Below, piece after piece: positions 24,721-33,209 of a stretch of 40,643 nucleotides of DNA. Made by a program: the position numbers and the translations under genes. Position 1 is the first letter of the stretch, and every line of letters starts with the position of its first letter. Source of the stretch: Paracoccaceae bacterium (lineage in GTDB: Bacteria > Pseudomonadota > Alphaproteobacteria > Rhodobacterales > Rhodobacteraceae). The DNA lies in assembly GCA_024742575.1 (NCBI GenBank), contig JANSYF010000030.1:1-40643 (forward strand). Direction: 5' to 3'. The notes beneath the pieces were generated by a model that ran no database searches, had not been told where the DNA came from, and worked only from the letters and a program-made list of their open reading frames with translations.

Positions 24721-26201
24721 GCCAATTTCCCGTCCAAAGCCGCGACTGCCACGCTCGCTTGTTCCACATCGTCAAACGGATAAACCGTGTCGCCCACGAT
24801 CTGCCCCGTCTCGTGACCTTTGCCGCAGATCAGCAGCGCATCACCCGGTCCCACCGCATTAACGCCGCGCAGGATCGCTTCTGCCCGATCACCCACCTCT
24901 GTTGCCTCGGGTGCGCCTTCCAGCACCGCCGCCCGGATCAAGGCCGGGTCTTCGCTGCGCGGGTTGTCGTCCGTGACGATCACCTGATCCGCAAACTCTG
25001 CCGCCGCTGCGCCCATCAGGGGCCGCTTGCCGGGGTCACGGTCGCCCCCGGCACCGATGATCGCCACCAGACGGCCCATCACATGCGGGCGGATCGCCTG
25101 ACAAGCGGTCGCCACGGCATCCGGCGTGTGCGCGTAATCCACGTAAACCGCAGCGCCGTTATCGCGCGTCGCCGCCAGTTGCATTCGGCCACGTACGGTT
25201 TCCAATTCGGGCAATACTGCAAACACCCGATCAGGTGCGGCACCGCTGGCAATCACCAAACCGGCTGCGACCATGACGTTTTCAGCCTGAAATCCGCCGA
25301 CAAGGTTCAACCTGGTCTGAAACGTTTCGCCGCCGAACTTGATCCGCACGTCCTGACCGGTGGCGTCGAAACGTTGCCCAAGCAACACCATATCCGCGCC
25401 AGTGTCACGACCGACGGTCATGGTTTCCTGCCCGCGCGCCCGCGCAATGGCGATCATGTCCACACCACGCGCGTCGTCGATATTGATCACGGCGATGCCA
25501 TCTTCGGGCAAAACGCGGGCAAACAGCCCCGCCTTGGCGTCGAAATACGCCTCAAAACTGTCGTGGTAGTCCAGATGGTCCTGCGTGAAGTTGGTGAACC
25601 CTGCCGCGCGCAGGTTTACGCCATCCAAACGCCGTTGCGCCAACCCATGCGAGGACGCCTCCATCGCCGCATGTTCAATCCCTGCCTCAGCCGCGCCCGC
25701 CAAAGCGCGGTGCAGCGTGATCGGTTCGGGTGTGGTGTGCATCAACGGCGCCTGCCAATCACCCTCGACACCGGTGGTGCCAAGGTTGACCGCTGGAATG
25801 CCAAGCAATTGCCAAATCCGCCGCACGAAACTGGCGACACTGGTCTTGCCGTTGGTTCCGGTGACAGCAACCATCGTGTCGGGTTGCTGTTCAAACCAAA
25901 GCGCCGCGCAAAATGCCAATGTCTGACGCGGATCAGCCGCGATCACCACCGCAGCAGTTGATCCGGCAAGGACGTCTTTGGCAATCTCGGCACCGTCCAT
26001 ATCCGTCAGGATGGCAGCAGCCCCCATGCGCAGTGCGTATTGGATAAACTCGCCACCATGCATCTTGGTGCCCGGCAGCGCTGCAAACAGATAGCCCTCT
26101 TTGACATCCCGGCTGTCCACTGCAAGCCCGGTGACAATCGCATCCGCGCCGCCGCGCGCCGTCAGACCCAGCTCGCTCAGGCTCTTGCCCTTTGCTGCCA
26201 T
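24717..26201 (-). CDS. murE: UDP-N-acetylmuramoyl-L-alanyl-D-glutamate--2,6-diaminopimelate ligase MurE
   Basis: A 494-residue Mur ligase that adds the third residue to the peptidoglycan stem. The ATP loop VTGTNGKTSVASF lies at about 113-125, the carbamylated-Lys region is in HTTPEPITLHRAL and beyond, and the C-terminal DNPRSEDP carries DNPR, which selects meso-diaminopimelate rather than lysine. I choose the ATG at 26201 (MAAKGKSLSE), because upstream residues to 26360 are unlike the family and would overlap ftsI. It follows ftsI after 44 bases. Confidence 0.96.
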   Translation of the reverse strand: MAAKGKSLSELGLTARGGADAIVTGLAVDSRDVKEGYLFAALPGTKMHGGEFIQYALRMGAAAILTDMDGAEIAKDVLAGSTAAVVIAADPRQTLAFCAALWFEQQPDTMVAVTGTNGKTSVASFVRRIWQLLGIPAVNLGTTGVEGDWQAPLMHTTPEPITLHRALAGAAEAGIEHAAMEASSHGLAQRRLDGVNLRAAGFTNFTQDHLDYHDSFEAYFDAKAGLFARVLPEDGIAVINIDDARGVDMIAIARARGQETMTVGRDTGADMVLLGQRFDATGQDVRIKFGGETFQTRLNLVGGFQAENVMVAAGLVIASGAAPDRVFAVLPELETVRGRMQLAATRDNGAAVYVDYAHTPDAVATACQAIRPHVMGRLVAIIGAGGDRDPGKRPLMGAAAAEFADQVIVTDDNPRSEDPALIRAAVLEGAPEATEVGDRAEAILRGVNAVGPGDALLICGKGHETGQIVGDTVYPFDDVEQASVAVAALDGKLA

Positions 26202-26245
26202 GACGACCCCCTCGTGTTCTTGATCCCGATCAGGGGCGGATGCCC

Positions 26246-28033
26246 TCAGTTCGAAGTGTTGATGATGCCTGTCAATTGCCGCGTTTCGACCTCCGGACGC
26301 AAGCCCAGAAGCGGCGCAACACGACGGATCATTTCCGCCGCCACAGGCACAGCCGTCCACCCCGCCGTGCGGCGCGGTTTGGTTCCACTGGTTTCCACCG
26401 GTTCGTCCAAGGTCACGATCAACACATATTTCGGGTCGTTGGTCGGGAACACCGACGCGAAGGTGTTGATCACCTTGTCATTGTAATAACCGCCCCCGCG
26501 CGCCTTGGGTTTGTCAGCCGTTCCGGTTTTACCACCAACAGAATAGCCCGGCACTTCGCCAAAACTGGCAGTCCCTTCGGTCACAACTTTTCTTAGCATA
26601 TCAAGCGATTGCCGTGCTGTGCGTTCCGCCATCAGGCGCGGACCTAGCTTGGCCCCGCTCTGCTTCAGCAATGTCGGCTCTACTTTGAAACCGCCATTGG
26701 CAATCGCCGCGTAGCCTGCCGCCAGATGAAGCGGACTGGAAGAAAGACCGTGGCCGTAGGAAATCGTCACACTCGACAAATCGGTCCAGCGCTGCGGCAA
26801 CAAAGGCTTACCCCCTGCGGCTTCGACAATCTCTAGCGGGGTCGGCTCAAAGAACCCCAACCCTTTCAGGAATTCTTGCTGACGCTGCGTACCAATCGCC
26901 AATGCCAAGCGCCCAGTGCCTCGGTTCGAACTTTTGACGATGATGTCCGAGACCGACAAAGGCCCATAGTTCTTGTTGTTGAATTCGCCGATCTTGAACC
27001 CGCCAACCTTCATCGGTCCTGATGTGTCGATCACCGTTGTGGGGTTCACCAGCCCCAATTCCAGCGCTTGTGCAGATGTGAACACCTTGAAGGTCGACCC
27101 CAGTTCATACACCCCCTGAACCGCGCGATTGAACAACGGGCTGTCTGCCGCTTCGCCTTGGGTCAAAGGGCGCGGGCGATCATTCGGATCGAAATCCGGC
27201 AAGGAGGCAATCGCGATCACCTCGCCTGTATAGATATCCATCAAAACGCTAGCCGCGCCCTTGGCATTCATCAGCTTCATCCCGCCAAGCAAAACCCGCT
27301 CGGTTGCCGCCTGAATGGTCAGGTCCAGAGATAACTTGAGCGGAGCACCTTCGCGGGCTGGATCGCGCAGCTCTTCATCAAAGAATTTTTCGATACCTGC
27401 GGTGCCGATTACTTCCGCAGAATGAACGCCTTCCCGGCCAAAGCTCGCCCCGCCAAGAATATGCGATGCCAGCGCACCGTTTGGATATAGGCGCATCTCA
27501 CGTGGCCCGAACAGCAATCCGGGTTCCCCGATATCATGGACCTTCTGCTTTTGCTCTGGGCTCAATTTCTTGCGCACCCACATGAACTTGCGCTTGCCAG
27601 TGAAATCTTTGCGCAAACGCTCTACGTCAAGCTCTGGAAATATCTTGACCAATTCAGTTGCAGTTCGGTTCGGATCGATCATCTGATGCGGATGAGCGTA
27701 TAACGAAAAGGTCTCCATATTGGTCGCCAGAATGCGTCCCTGCCGGTCGACAATATCCGCACGGCTGGCGATGATCGACGCGCCCGTCGACTGGGCACGC
27801 GGCTCTGCTGGCTCAGAGGCCGCCAACGTCCCCATACGCGCCCCAATCACACCGAAAGCGCAAAAGAACATCACCGCCATGACCAACAGCCGCCCCTCGG
27901 CCCGCGACCGCGCCTTGTCGCGGGTCTGCTCGTGCCGAATGCGCAAGTTCTCGCGCTCGATCGCGTCCGGGTTTTCGCCTTTACGGCGGGCATCAAGGAT
28001 TCGCGCCAGAGGGCGCAGCGGAGTGCGGATCAT
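26246..28033 (-). CDS. ftsI: Peptidoglycan D,D-transpeptidase FtsI (PBP3)
   Basis: A 595-residue class B penicillin-binding protein that cross-links septal peptidoglycan. A cytoplasmic basic N terminus is followed by one membrane helix (about residues 48-70), the PBP dimerisation domain, and the transpeptidase domain with the active-site motifs STFK (Ser313), SSN (368-370) and KTG (502-504). It overlaps ftsL by four bases, in the usual dcw order. Confidence 0.96.
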   Translation of the reverse strand: MIRTPLRPLARILDARRKGENPDAIERENLRIRHEQTRDKARSRAEGRLLVMAVMFFCAFGVIGARMGTLAASEPAEPRAQSTGASIIASRADIVDRQGRILATNMETFSLYAHPHQMIDPNRTATELVKIFPELDVERLRKDFTGKRKFMWVRKKLSPEQKQKVHDIGEPGLLFGPREMRLYPNGALASHILGGASFGREGVHSAEVIGTAGIEKFFDEELRDPAREGAPLKLSLDLTIQAATERVLLGGMKLMNAKGAASVLMDIYTGEVIAIASLPDFDPNDRPRPLTQGEAADSPLFNRAVQGVYELGSTFKVFTSAQALELGLVNPTTVIDTSGPMKVGGFKIGEFNNKNYGPLSVSDIIVKSSNRGTGRLALAIGTQRQQEFLKGLGFFEPTPLEIVEAAGGKPLLPQRWTDLSSVTISYGHGLSSSPLHLAAGYAAIANGGFKVEPTLLKQSGAKLGPRLMAERTARQSLDMLRKVVTEGTASFGEVPGYSVGGKTGTADKPKARGGGYYNDKVINTFASVFPTNDPKYVLIVTLDEPVETSGTKPRRTAGWTAVPVAAEMIRRVAPLLGLRPEVETRQLTGIINTSN

Positions 28034-28383
28034 GGCTCTTGCTCCTGTGCGCCTGCACTTGAAATCTCGACCGGATCAGTGATCGGCAATTCAGGCGGCT
28101 GCGGGTAAGCAATCTGATCCACCCGCCCGAATTGATCCGGCTCAAGCGGCATCAACTCAAGACGCTCAAAATTTACCTCGGCCAGATCACGCAACCGATC
28201 AGGACGATTAAGATAGGCCCATTCCGCCCGCAACACCGCCAGTCGCGCCCGCGCATCCGCGATTTCGCCACGGACACTTTGCGCATCGCCCAACGCCGCC
28301 TGCGTCTTGTAATTCTCGTGATAGGCCCAGAATGCCGCTGCGATCACGGTCAGAAAGGTCAGGACATAAAGCAGCGAACGCAT
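28030..28383 (-). CDS. ftsL: FtsL-like cell division protein
   Basis: A 117-residue bitopic protein: an N-terminal transmembrane helix ([19 protein letters not shown]) followed by a periplasmic coiled-coil-like region (DAQSVRGEIADARARLAVLRAEW) and a Pro-rich tail. Sequence conservation in FtsL is low, so the call rests on size, topology and its place between rsmH and ftsI. FtsL forms the FtsQLB complex that activates septal synthesis. The ATG at 28383 overlaps the rsmH stop by one base. Confidence 0.85.
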   Translation of the reverse strand: MRSLLYVLTFLTVIAAAFWAYHENYKTQAALGDAQSVRGEIADARARLAVLRAEWAYLNRPDRLRDLAEVNFERLELMPLEPDQFGRVDQIAYPQPPELPITDPVEISSAGAQEQEP

Positions 28384-29375
28384 CAACGATCCTCCTTCAA
28401 CATGGGCAAAGCGATCAGCCCGGCATCAATATCGCCCGCGGGGGCATCGGTGCGCCGCGCCACGCGCAGCTTGGCCGAGCGGGATCGCGGATTGACCGCC
28501 AATTCATCATCATCTGGACCCACCGCTTTGCGGGTTACGATCTTGAACGCGGGGGTTTCGGCTTCGATTTCAGGCGCATAGCGATTGGCCCGCCCCGATT
28601 GACCACCCCGCACCTGCAGAAAGCGTTTGACCATCCGGTCCTCGACCGAATGGAAACTGACCACAGCCAGCAATCCACCGGGCTTCAACGCCCGCTCTGC
28701 GGCCATCAACCCCTGCATCAACGCGCCGTATTCATCGTTCACGGCGATCCGAAGCGCCTGAAAACTGCGCGTCGCCGGGTGCGATTGCCCCGGCTTGGGG
28801 CGCGGCAAGCAGGATTCGACGATCCGGGTCAGTTCCAGCGTCCGCGTAATCGGTGCCACCTTGCGTGCCGCCACAATCGCCTTGGCGATCCGGCGCGAGG
28901 CACGCTCTTCCCCGTAGGTGAACAGAATATCCGCGATATCAAACTCGTCCGCAGTGTTGACGATATCCGAAGCAGACGGTCCATCCTGCCCCATCCGCAT
29001 ATCCAGCGGGCCGTCCTTCATGAACGAAAACCCGCGCTCTGCCAGATCAAGCTGCATTGACGACACACCCAGATCCAGCACCACGCCGTCAACCTCCGAC
29101 GCGATCTGGTCCATCTCTGCAAAATTCGCACGGTGCAGTTCGATCCGGCCGCCAAACTCGGGCAACCAGGCCGCAGCCATTTCATGCGCCAGCGGATCGC
29201 GATCAATACCGATAACCTTGTCCGCTCCGGCCTCAATCAAACCGCGCGCATAGCCACCAGCACCAAAGGTACCATCGACCCAAACACCTGTAACCGGCGC
29301 CACCGCCCGCAAGAGCGGAGCAAGAAGGACGGGAATGTGTGGGTCAGTCGAAGGGGAAGCAGCGGCAGCAGACAT
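28383..29375 (-). CDS. rsmH: 16S rRNA (cytosine(1402)-N4)-methyltransferase RsmH
   Basis: A 330-residue SAM-dependent methyltransferase (formerly MraW) that methylates N4 of C1402 in the ribosomal P site. [13 protein letters not shown] opens the protein, [17 protein letters not shown] is the SAM motif I region, and [18 protein letters not shown] and [13 protein letters not shown] are the family signatures. It lies six bases after mraZ. Confidence 0.97.
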   Translation of the reverse strand: MSAAAASPSTDPHIPVLLAPLLRAVAPVTGVWVDGTFGAGGYARGLIEAGADKVIGIDRDPLAHEMAAAWLPEFGGRIELHRANFAEMDQIASEVDGVVLDLGVSSMQLDLAERGFSFMKDGPLDMRMGQDGPSASDIVNTADEFDIADILFTYGEERASRRIAKAIVAARKVAPITRTLELTRIVESCLPRPKPGQSHPATRSFQALRIAVNDEYGALMQGLMAAERALKPGGLLAVVSFHSVEDRMVKRFLQVRGGQSGRANRYAPEIEAETPAFKIVTRKAVGPDDDELAVNPRSRSAKLRVARRTDAPAGDIDAGLIALPMLKEDR

Positions 29376-29381
29376 ATCCGA

Positions 29382-29891
29382 TCAGCCCCCCGGCTGTTGA
29401 TCCAGGAAGATGAGCGGATCGACATCATCGGGAAGCTCATCCAGCCACTCGTCGGTCGCTGCCTGCTCTTCCGCTTCAAACGTCTCCGGATCCCAAATCT
29501 GAAACGTGTCGCCCGCGCCGATAAAGAACGCCTCGGAACTCAGGCCGATCTTCTCGCGCAGCTTGGCCGGCAGCACCAGCCGCCCGGTCTCGTCGACGTT
29601 GGTTGCGTGGGATTGCCCGTTGAACAGACGTTGCAGCATCTTGCGCTCAACCGATCCCCTTGGGAGCGCCTCGATCTTGGCATCCACCTCTTCGATGGCC
29701 TCAACCGTATAACATTCAAGGTATTTGCGGCGCTTGTCGCCGTAGACAATAACCAGTTCGGGGTTCAGACCGTCCGTATACACGGGATCGCCCGCTTCGA
29801 GGACACGACGAAACGAGGCCGGGATAGACACCCTGCCCTTGCCATCAACCTTGTGATGACTTTCGCCTCTGAACCTCAGTCTACGGGTCAC
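29382..29891 (-). CDS. mraZ: Transcriptional regulator MraZ
   Basis: A 169-residue protein with two AbrB-like half-domains: HHKVDGKGRVSIPASFRRVL (near residues 10-30) and TNVDETGRLVLPAKLREKIG (near 95-115). MraZ forms rings and represses its own dcw operon by binding repeated TGGG boxes. A GTG at 29891 (VTRRLRFRGES) is the likely start: AGAAGG lies just upstream and the family begins here; the frame could extend to 29957 but those residues do not look like MraZ. It heads the mraZ-rsmH-ftsL-ftsI-murE-murF-mraY operon. Confidence 0.94.
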   Translation of the reverse strand: MTRRLRFRGESHHKVDGKGRVSIPASFRRVLEAGDPVYTDGLNPELVIVYGDKRRKYLECYTVEAIEEVDAKIEALPRGSVERKMLQRLFNGQSHATNVDETGRLVLPAKLREKIGLSSEAFFIGAGDTFQIWDPETFEAEEQAATDEWLDELPDDVDPLIFLDQQPGG

Positions 29892-29934
29892 TGCCCTTCT
29901 GGTCCTCTCTTGCCTCTGATCCCTGGAAACGGAA

Positions 29935-29972
29935 ACGGCGGGTTGATCTGCTGCCACTGATCAACCCGCCGT
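29935..29972 (-). terminator. Leader terminator/attenuator 44 bases before mraZ
   Basis: A perfect 14-bp stem (ACGGCGGGTTGATC and complement) with a ten-base loop, followed on the minus strand by TTCCGTTTCC. It lies inside the mraZ leader, where no upstream minus-strand gene needs a terminator. In Rhodobacter sphaeroides such a terminator in the same place makes the sRNA UpsM by early termination of the dcw mRNA. Confidence 0.75.
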
Positions 29973-30168
29973 CCGTGTCCCGTCTCCGGGAAGTCCGACT
30001 GCGCGCGCCACCTGGGGGGATGTCTGCTCGCCCGCGCGCCGGATCTCTGTGTTAGATGAAAGCGGGTGCCTGTATGAAACCTGCTTTTTTTATTGTTTGG
30101 ATACCGCGTCGAGGTCTGTGTCGCCTCGTTTGCTGTTCCTGCTCTCATCTCGTGCATTAGGGATGCCA

Positions 30169-30202
30169 TGGGAAAACATGGGTCGCAACAGTTTTTTATG
30201 GG
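30169..30202 (+). promoter_or_regulatory. MraZ-box array A
   Basis: TGGG occurs at 30169, 30179 and 30199, i.e. in an exact 10-base rhythm with one slot empty. Repeated TGGGN boxes with five-base spacers are the known E. coli MraZ operator. The array lies just downstream of the predicted mra transcription start, with its boxes pointing against the operon. Confidence 0.6.
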
Positions 30203-30209
30203 AAACTTG

Positions 30210-30238
30210 CATCTACATGCTGTTCCCACGCCGCGCAA
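30210..30238 (-). promoter_or_regulatory. Candidate promoter of the dcw operon
   Basis: Reading leftward: TTGCGC (30238-30233), 17 bases, TAGATG (30215-30210). A lone TGGG in operon orientation sits in the spacer. The start would fall near 30203, placing MraZ array A in the initially transcribed region. Confidence 0.45.
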
Positions 30239-30250
30239 AGAACTGCATCT

Positions 30251-30259
30251 TGTGGATAA
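30251..30259. promoter_or_regulatory. DnaA box upstream of the dcw promoter
   Basis: TGTGGATAA is the exact complement of the DnaA box TTATCCACA. It lies 13 bases upstream of the candidate -35. A single box may bind DnaA-ATP and couple the cluster to replication; it is not enough to suggest an origin. Confidence 0.5.
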
Positions 30260-30295
30260 GTGATCAATTTTGAGCAAAATACGCCACACAGGGAA

Positions 30296-30457
30296 GAATC
30301 AAACACAAGATATAGGCCTCCACGACGCGCAGGACTATTGCCCATAATTTCCCACATTTGAATCAAACAAACCAAGAACATCACAAAGTGGCCATGGATA
30401 GAAACTCTGAATCAGGCGGTTTTTCCCTAATTTCCACCCGAATCAACAGATTGATTC
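30296..30457. promoter_or_regulatory. Cluster of five GANTC (CcrM) sites including a GATTC/GAATC dyad
   Basis: GANTC sites occur at 30296, 30360, 30409, 30440 and 30453. The last two form the perfect inverted repeat GAATCAA-CAGA-TTGATTC (30440-30457). GANTC is the target of the cell-cycle methylase CcrM, and GcrA responds to its methylation in alphaproteobacteria. Random expectation is well under one site in this length. Confidence 0.55.
30341..30354 (-). promoter_or_regulatory. MraZ-box pair B
   Basis: Two TGGG boxes in operon orientation, exactly ten bases apart (CCCA at 30341 and 30351 on the plus strand), about 120 bases upstream of the candidate dcw promoter. Confidence 0.5.
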
Positions 30458-30487
30458 GAGATGTCGCACGGAACCAAGGCAGCCCGT

Positions 30488-30523
30488 CCCATCTTTTCCC
30501 ATGCCCCATCCCACGCATTCCCA
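30488..30523 (-). promoter_or_regulatory. MraZ-box array C
   Basis: TGGG boxes in operon orientation read as CCCA at 30488, 30498, 30510 and 30520 (plus an extra one at 30505). The two outer pairs each have ten-base spacing, with 12 between the pairs. This array is closer to the cobalamin riboswitch (58 bases) than to the candidate dcw promoter. Confidence 0.55.
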
Positions 30524-30580
30524 TATCAGGCCCAAAGATCGGCAATGCTTGCAATGCGCCCTGCCCGGTTGTACGCCAAC

Positions 30581-30733
30581 CAGGTCATGGTCCGGGCCAA
30601 ACCCGGTGAAAAGGGAACGTGGTGAAATCCCACGACTGCCCCCGCAACTGTAAGCGGCGAGCGTGTTCGGCACATGCCACTGGGAAACCGGGAAGGCCCG
30701 ACACACGCCCCGACCCGCAAGTCAGGAGACCTG
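30581..30733 (+). promoter_or_regulatory. Cobalamin (AdoCbl) riboswitch
   Basis: The B12-box pattern is clear: AAAAGGGAACGTGGTGAAA, then GACTGCCCCCGCAACTGTA, AGCGGCGAG, CCACTGGGAAACCGGGAAGG and CAGGAGACCTGCC, in order. P1 closes with CAGGTC (30581-30586) and GACCTG (30728-30733). Downstream, GGTGACAGTCACC at about 30798 forms a hairpin that may be part of the expression platform before btuC. High cobalamin should turn off the operon. Confidence 0.95.
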
Positions 30734-30858
30734 CCGTGACGGATCACCCTACACTCGCGCGGGGTGCGCGGGATGTGACGGTACTCCGGTGTGGTGACAG
30801 TCACCGTCTTTGGGCGCGCCCGAAGGCTTGATATGTTCGATGCGCGGGAGGCAGAGCA

Positions 30859-31839
30859 GTGAAGCTCTTTGGTGCGCTGATGGGTCTGACAGGGGCGATG
30901 TTTCTCGCTTCGCTTTTTGTCGGCTATGCAGCGATCTCTGTCCCCGAAGGATTGGGCGCGCTGCTTGGGCAGGGCAATCCGCTTTACGTGACGATCATGC
31001 AAGATATTCGCCTGCCCCGCGCATTGCTGGCCGCGATGGTCGGCGTGTCGCTTGGCCTGTCGGGGGCTGCGATGCAGGGGTATCTGCGCAACCCTCTGGC
31101 GGAACCCGGACTGATCGGCGTGTCGGGGTCAGCAGCACTTGGCGCGGTGATCGCGCTGCAAACCGGGTTCGCCGCTGCGTTTCTGCTGGCGCTGCCAATC
31201 GCAGCGCTTACCTTTGCCGCGCTGGCGGTCGGACTGATCCTGTTGCTCGCTGGGCCACGCGGGTCGTCGTTGACCCTGATCCTTGCGGGGATCGCCGTGT
31301 CGGCCTTTGCCGCAGCACTCACTTCACTGACACTGAACCTGTCGCCCAACCCCTATGCCGCGTCTGAAATCATGTTCTGGATGATGGGCTCTGTCGCCAA
31401 TCGCGCCATGAGCCATGTTTGGCTGGCCCTACCGATCATGGCCTTGGGCTGGATCGCCCTGGCCAGTCTGGGCCGTGGCCTTGATGCCCTTACCTTGGGC
31501 GAAGATGCGGCCGAGGCGTTGGGCATCTCGCTCTCTCGCCTGCGTCTGCAACTGTTGTTCGGCACAGCCGCCGCCGTTGGCGCAGCCACCGCCGTTGCCG
31601 GGGCCGTAGGGTTTGTGGGTTTGGTTGTGCCGCATATCCTGCGCCGCTTTGCCCAAGGACGACCGTCAACGCTGCTCTGGGCCTCGGCACTTGGCGGCGC
31701 TGCCATGGTCCTCGCAGCGGACCTCGTGACCCGCCTTATCTTGCCGGAACGCGACCTGAAACTTGGCGTTGTGATGGCCCTGATCGGCGCACCGCTGTTT
31801 CTGCACCTTATATATAAGACACGGAGGGAGATCGCTTGA
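30859..31839 (+). CDS. btuC: Vitamin B12 ABC transporter permease BtuC
   Basis: A 326-residue FecCD-family permease with about ten helices (first one MKLFGALMGLTGAMFLASLF). Family blocks are RLPRALLAAMVGVSLGLSGAAMQ, NPLAEPGLIGVSGSAALGAV and VAGAVGFVGLVVPHILRRFA. Iron-siderophore permeases look alike; the upstream cobalamin riboswitch decides for B12. The start is GTG with GGAGG seven bases upstream. btuF and the receptor gene btuB are not in the window. Confidence 0.9.
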   Translation: MKLFGALMGLTGAMFLASLFVGYAAISVPEGLGALLGQGNPLYVTIMQDIRLPRALLAAMVGVSLGLSGAAMQGYLRNPLAEPGLIGVSGSAALGAVIALQTGFAAAFLLALPIAALTFAALAVGLILLLAGPRGSSLTLILAGIAVSAFAAALTSLTLNLSPNPYAASEIMFWMMGSVANRAMSHVWLALPIMALGWIALASLGRGLDALTLGEDAAEALGISLSRLRLQLLFGTAAAVGAATAVAGAVGFVGLVVPHILRRFAQGRPSTLLWASALGGAAMVLAADLVTRLILPERDLKLGVVMALIGAPLFLHLIYKTRREIA

Positions 31840-32594
31840 CCCTTCTGACCGTGCAAAACCTTACCGTCCGACGCGGCGAATGCCCGGTGGTGGACGGCGC
31901 ATCCTTTGCCATCAGCCCCGGCGAATGTGTCGGTCTGATCGGCCCCAATGGCGCAGGTAAGACATCGTTGCTGCGCGGTGCGCTTGGCTTGCTGCCCTTT
32001 GAAGGGGCCAGCCCCCTTGCCGCCCTGCCTCCGCGCAAACGCGCCGCCCAAGCAGCATGGCTGCCGCAGAACCGCGAAATCGCATGGCCGATGAGCGTAG
32101 AGCGGATCGTGGCGCTAGGCCGCCTGCCCTATCTCGCCCGTGGCGCGTCACTCTCTCCAAAAGACCAGAGCGCCGTGGACGCCGCTCTTTCCCGTATGGG
32201 CTTGCAATCCTACCGCACACGTCTTGCCAACGCGTTGTCTGGCGGCGAACAGGCCCGCGTGCTGATCGCGCGCACCTTGGCACAGGAAACGCCGCTGCTC
32301 ATGGCAGACGAACCCATCGCCGGGTTAGACCCCGCAGCACAGATCGCAACGCTTCAGGTGTTTGAAACGCTGGCCCAAGAAGGCCGTGCGGTGCTGACCT
32401 CTCTGCATGACCTGTCTCTTGCGGGCCGCTATTGCACAAGATTGATCCTGATGGGCGCAGGCCGCATCATCGCCGACGGCCCACCACGCGATGTGCTGAC
32501 GCCAGACCTTTTGGCACAGGTCTTTCGGCTTCGGGCAGAGGTTCTGGATACGCCGCAAGGCCCCATCATACAGCCCTTGGGAGTGCTCACATGA
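31836..32594 (+). CDS. btuD: Vitamin B12 ABC transporter ATP-binding protein BtuD
   Basis: A 252-residue ABC ATPase: Walker A GPNGAGKTSLL (about residues 36-46), the Q-loop near AWLPQNREIAWPM, signature LSGGEQARVLIARTLAQ, Walker B PLLMADEPIAGLD and the switch His in LTSLHDLSLAG. It powers BtuC. The start is an unusual TTG overlapping the btuC stop, with a strong GGAGGGAG six bases upstream. The stop overlaps exbB by four bases. Confidence 0.9.
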   Translation: MTLLTVQNLTVRRGECPVVDGASFAISPGECVGLIGPNGAGKTSLLRGALGLLPFEGASPLAALPPRKRAAQAAWLPQNREIAWPMSVERIVALGRLPYLARGASLSPKDQSAVDAALSRMGLQSYRTRLANALSGGEQARVLIARTLAQETPLLMADEPIAGLDPAAQIATLQVFETLAQEGRAVLTSLHDLSLAGRYCTRLILMGAGRIIADGPPRDVLTPDLLAQVFRLRAEVLDTPQGPIIQPLGVLT

Positions 32595-33208
32595 CCGAGA
32601 TCGTCACCTTTCTGAACATCGGGGGCCCCGCGCTCTGGGTGATTGCGGGGCTAAGCGTAGTAACCCTTGGCTTGATCCTGTGGAAACTATGGCGCTTGTC
32701 CCTGATGGGTGCGTGGCGCCGGGACCCGACCGAAGCCGCTGTTACCCAATGGCAAAACGGAAAGAATGACACTGCCCTTGGCAGTTTGGGCAATCGCACT
32801 GGCCTACGCGCCCGCGTGGCCAAGGCCGCGATGCACGCAAGCCAGACGCTGTCTTCGGAAGACGCCCGCGATGAAACCGCCCGCGTCGCCCGTGGCGCAC
32901 TGATGGATGCAAGCAGCGGATTGCGCGCGCTCGACCTTATTGCCACTATCGCGCCACTGGTGGGTCTGCTGGGCACCGTTCTGGGTATGATCGACGCCTT
33001 TCAAGCGCTGCAAGACAGCGGCGCCCGCGCCGACCCGTCAGCCCTAGCCGGCGGCATCTGGGAGGCGCTTTTGACCACCGCTGCGGGCATGGCCGTGGCG
33101 ATCCCAGCCTCGATGGCGCTAAGCTGGTTTGACAGCATCAATGACCGCCTTGCCCATGATTTTGACGATCTCGCCACCCGCATTCTGAGCAAAGGCAAAC
33201 AGGGCTGA
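32591..33208 (+). CDS. exbB: ExbB/TolQ/MotA-family proton channel protein
   Basis: A 205-residue inner-membrane protein with three helices (about residues 12-35, 114-140 and 155-180). The conserved family segment LDLIATIAPLVGLLGTVLGMIDAFQ and GGIWEALLTTAAGMAVAIPASM are present. With ExbD it uses the proton gradient to drive TonB. Its place within a B12-controlled operon, followed by two exbD genes and tonB, favours ExbB over TolQ. Start ATG at 32591; the longer frame overlaps btuD. Confidence 0.9.
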   Translation: MTEIVTFLNIGGPALWVIAGLSVVTLGLILWKLWRLSLMGAWRRDPTEAAVTQWQNGKNDTALGSLGNRTGLRARVAKAAMHASQTLSSEDARDETARVARGALMDASSGLRALDLIATIAPLVGLLGTVLGMIDAFQALQDSGARADPSALAGGIWEALLTTAAGMAVAIPASMALSWFDSINDRLAHDFDDLATRILSKGKQG

Positions 33209-33209
33209 C

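Larger units (their letters stand above)
29935..30203 (-). ncRNA. UpsM-like small RNA from the mraZ leader (predicted)
   Basis: From the candidate promoter at 30210-30238 to the leader terminator, a transcript of about 270 bases without a coding frame would form. It corresponds in position and origin to UpsM (upstream sRNA of mraZ) in R. sphaeroides, which is made by premature termination and cut by RNase E. Sequence identity was not tested. The 5' end is an estimate. Confidence 0.5.

Noticed and set aside
30251..30259. A replication origin near the DnaA box
   Set aside because: A single box without AT-rich unwinding region or a dnaA, hemE or parA neighbour is not enough.
30526..31002. A minus-strand open frame of 158 codons across the riboswitch
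   Set aside because: It lies over the conserved cobalamin riboswitch and the btuC start, has no family features, and would conflict with both.
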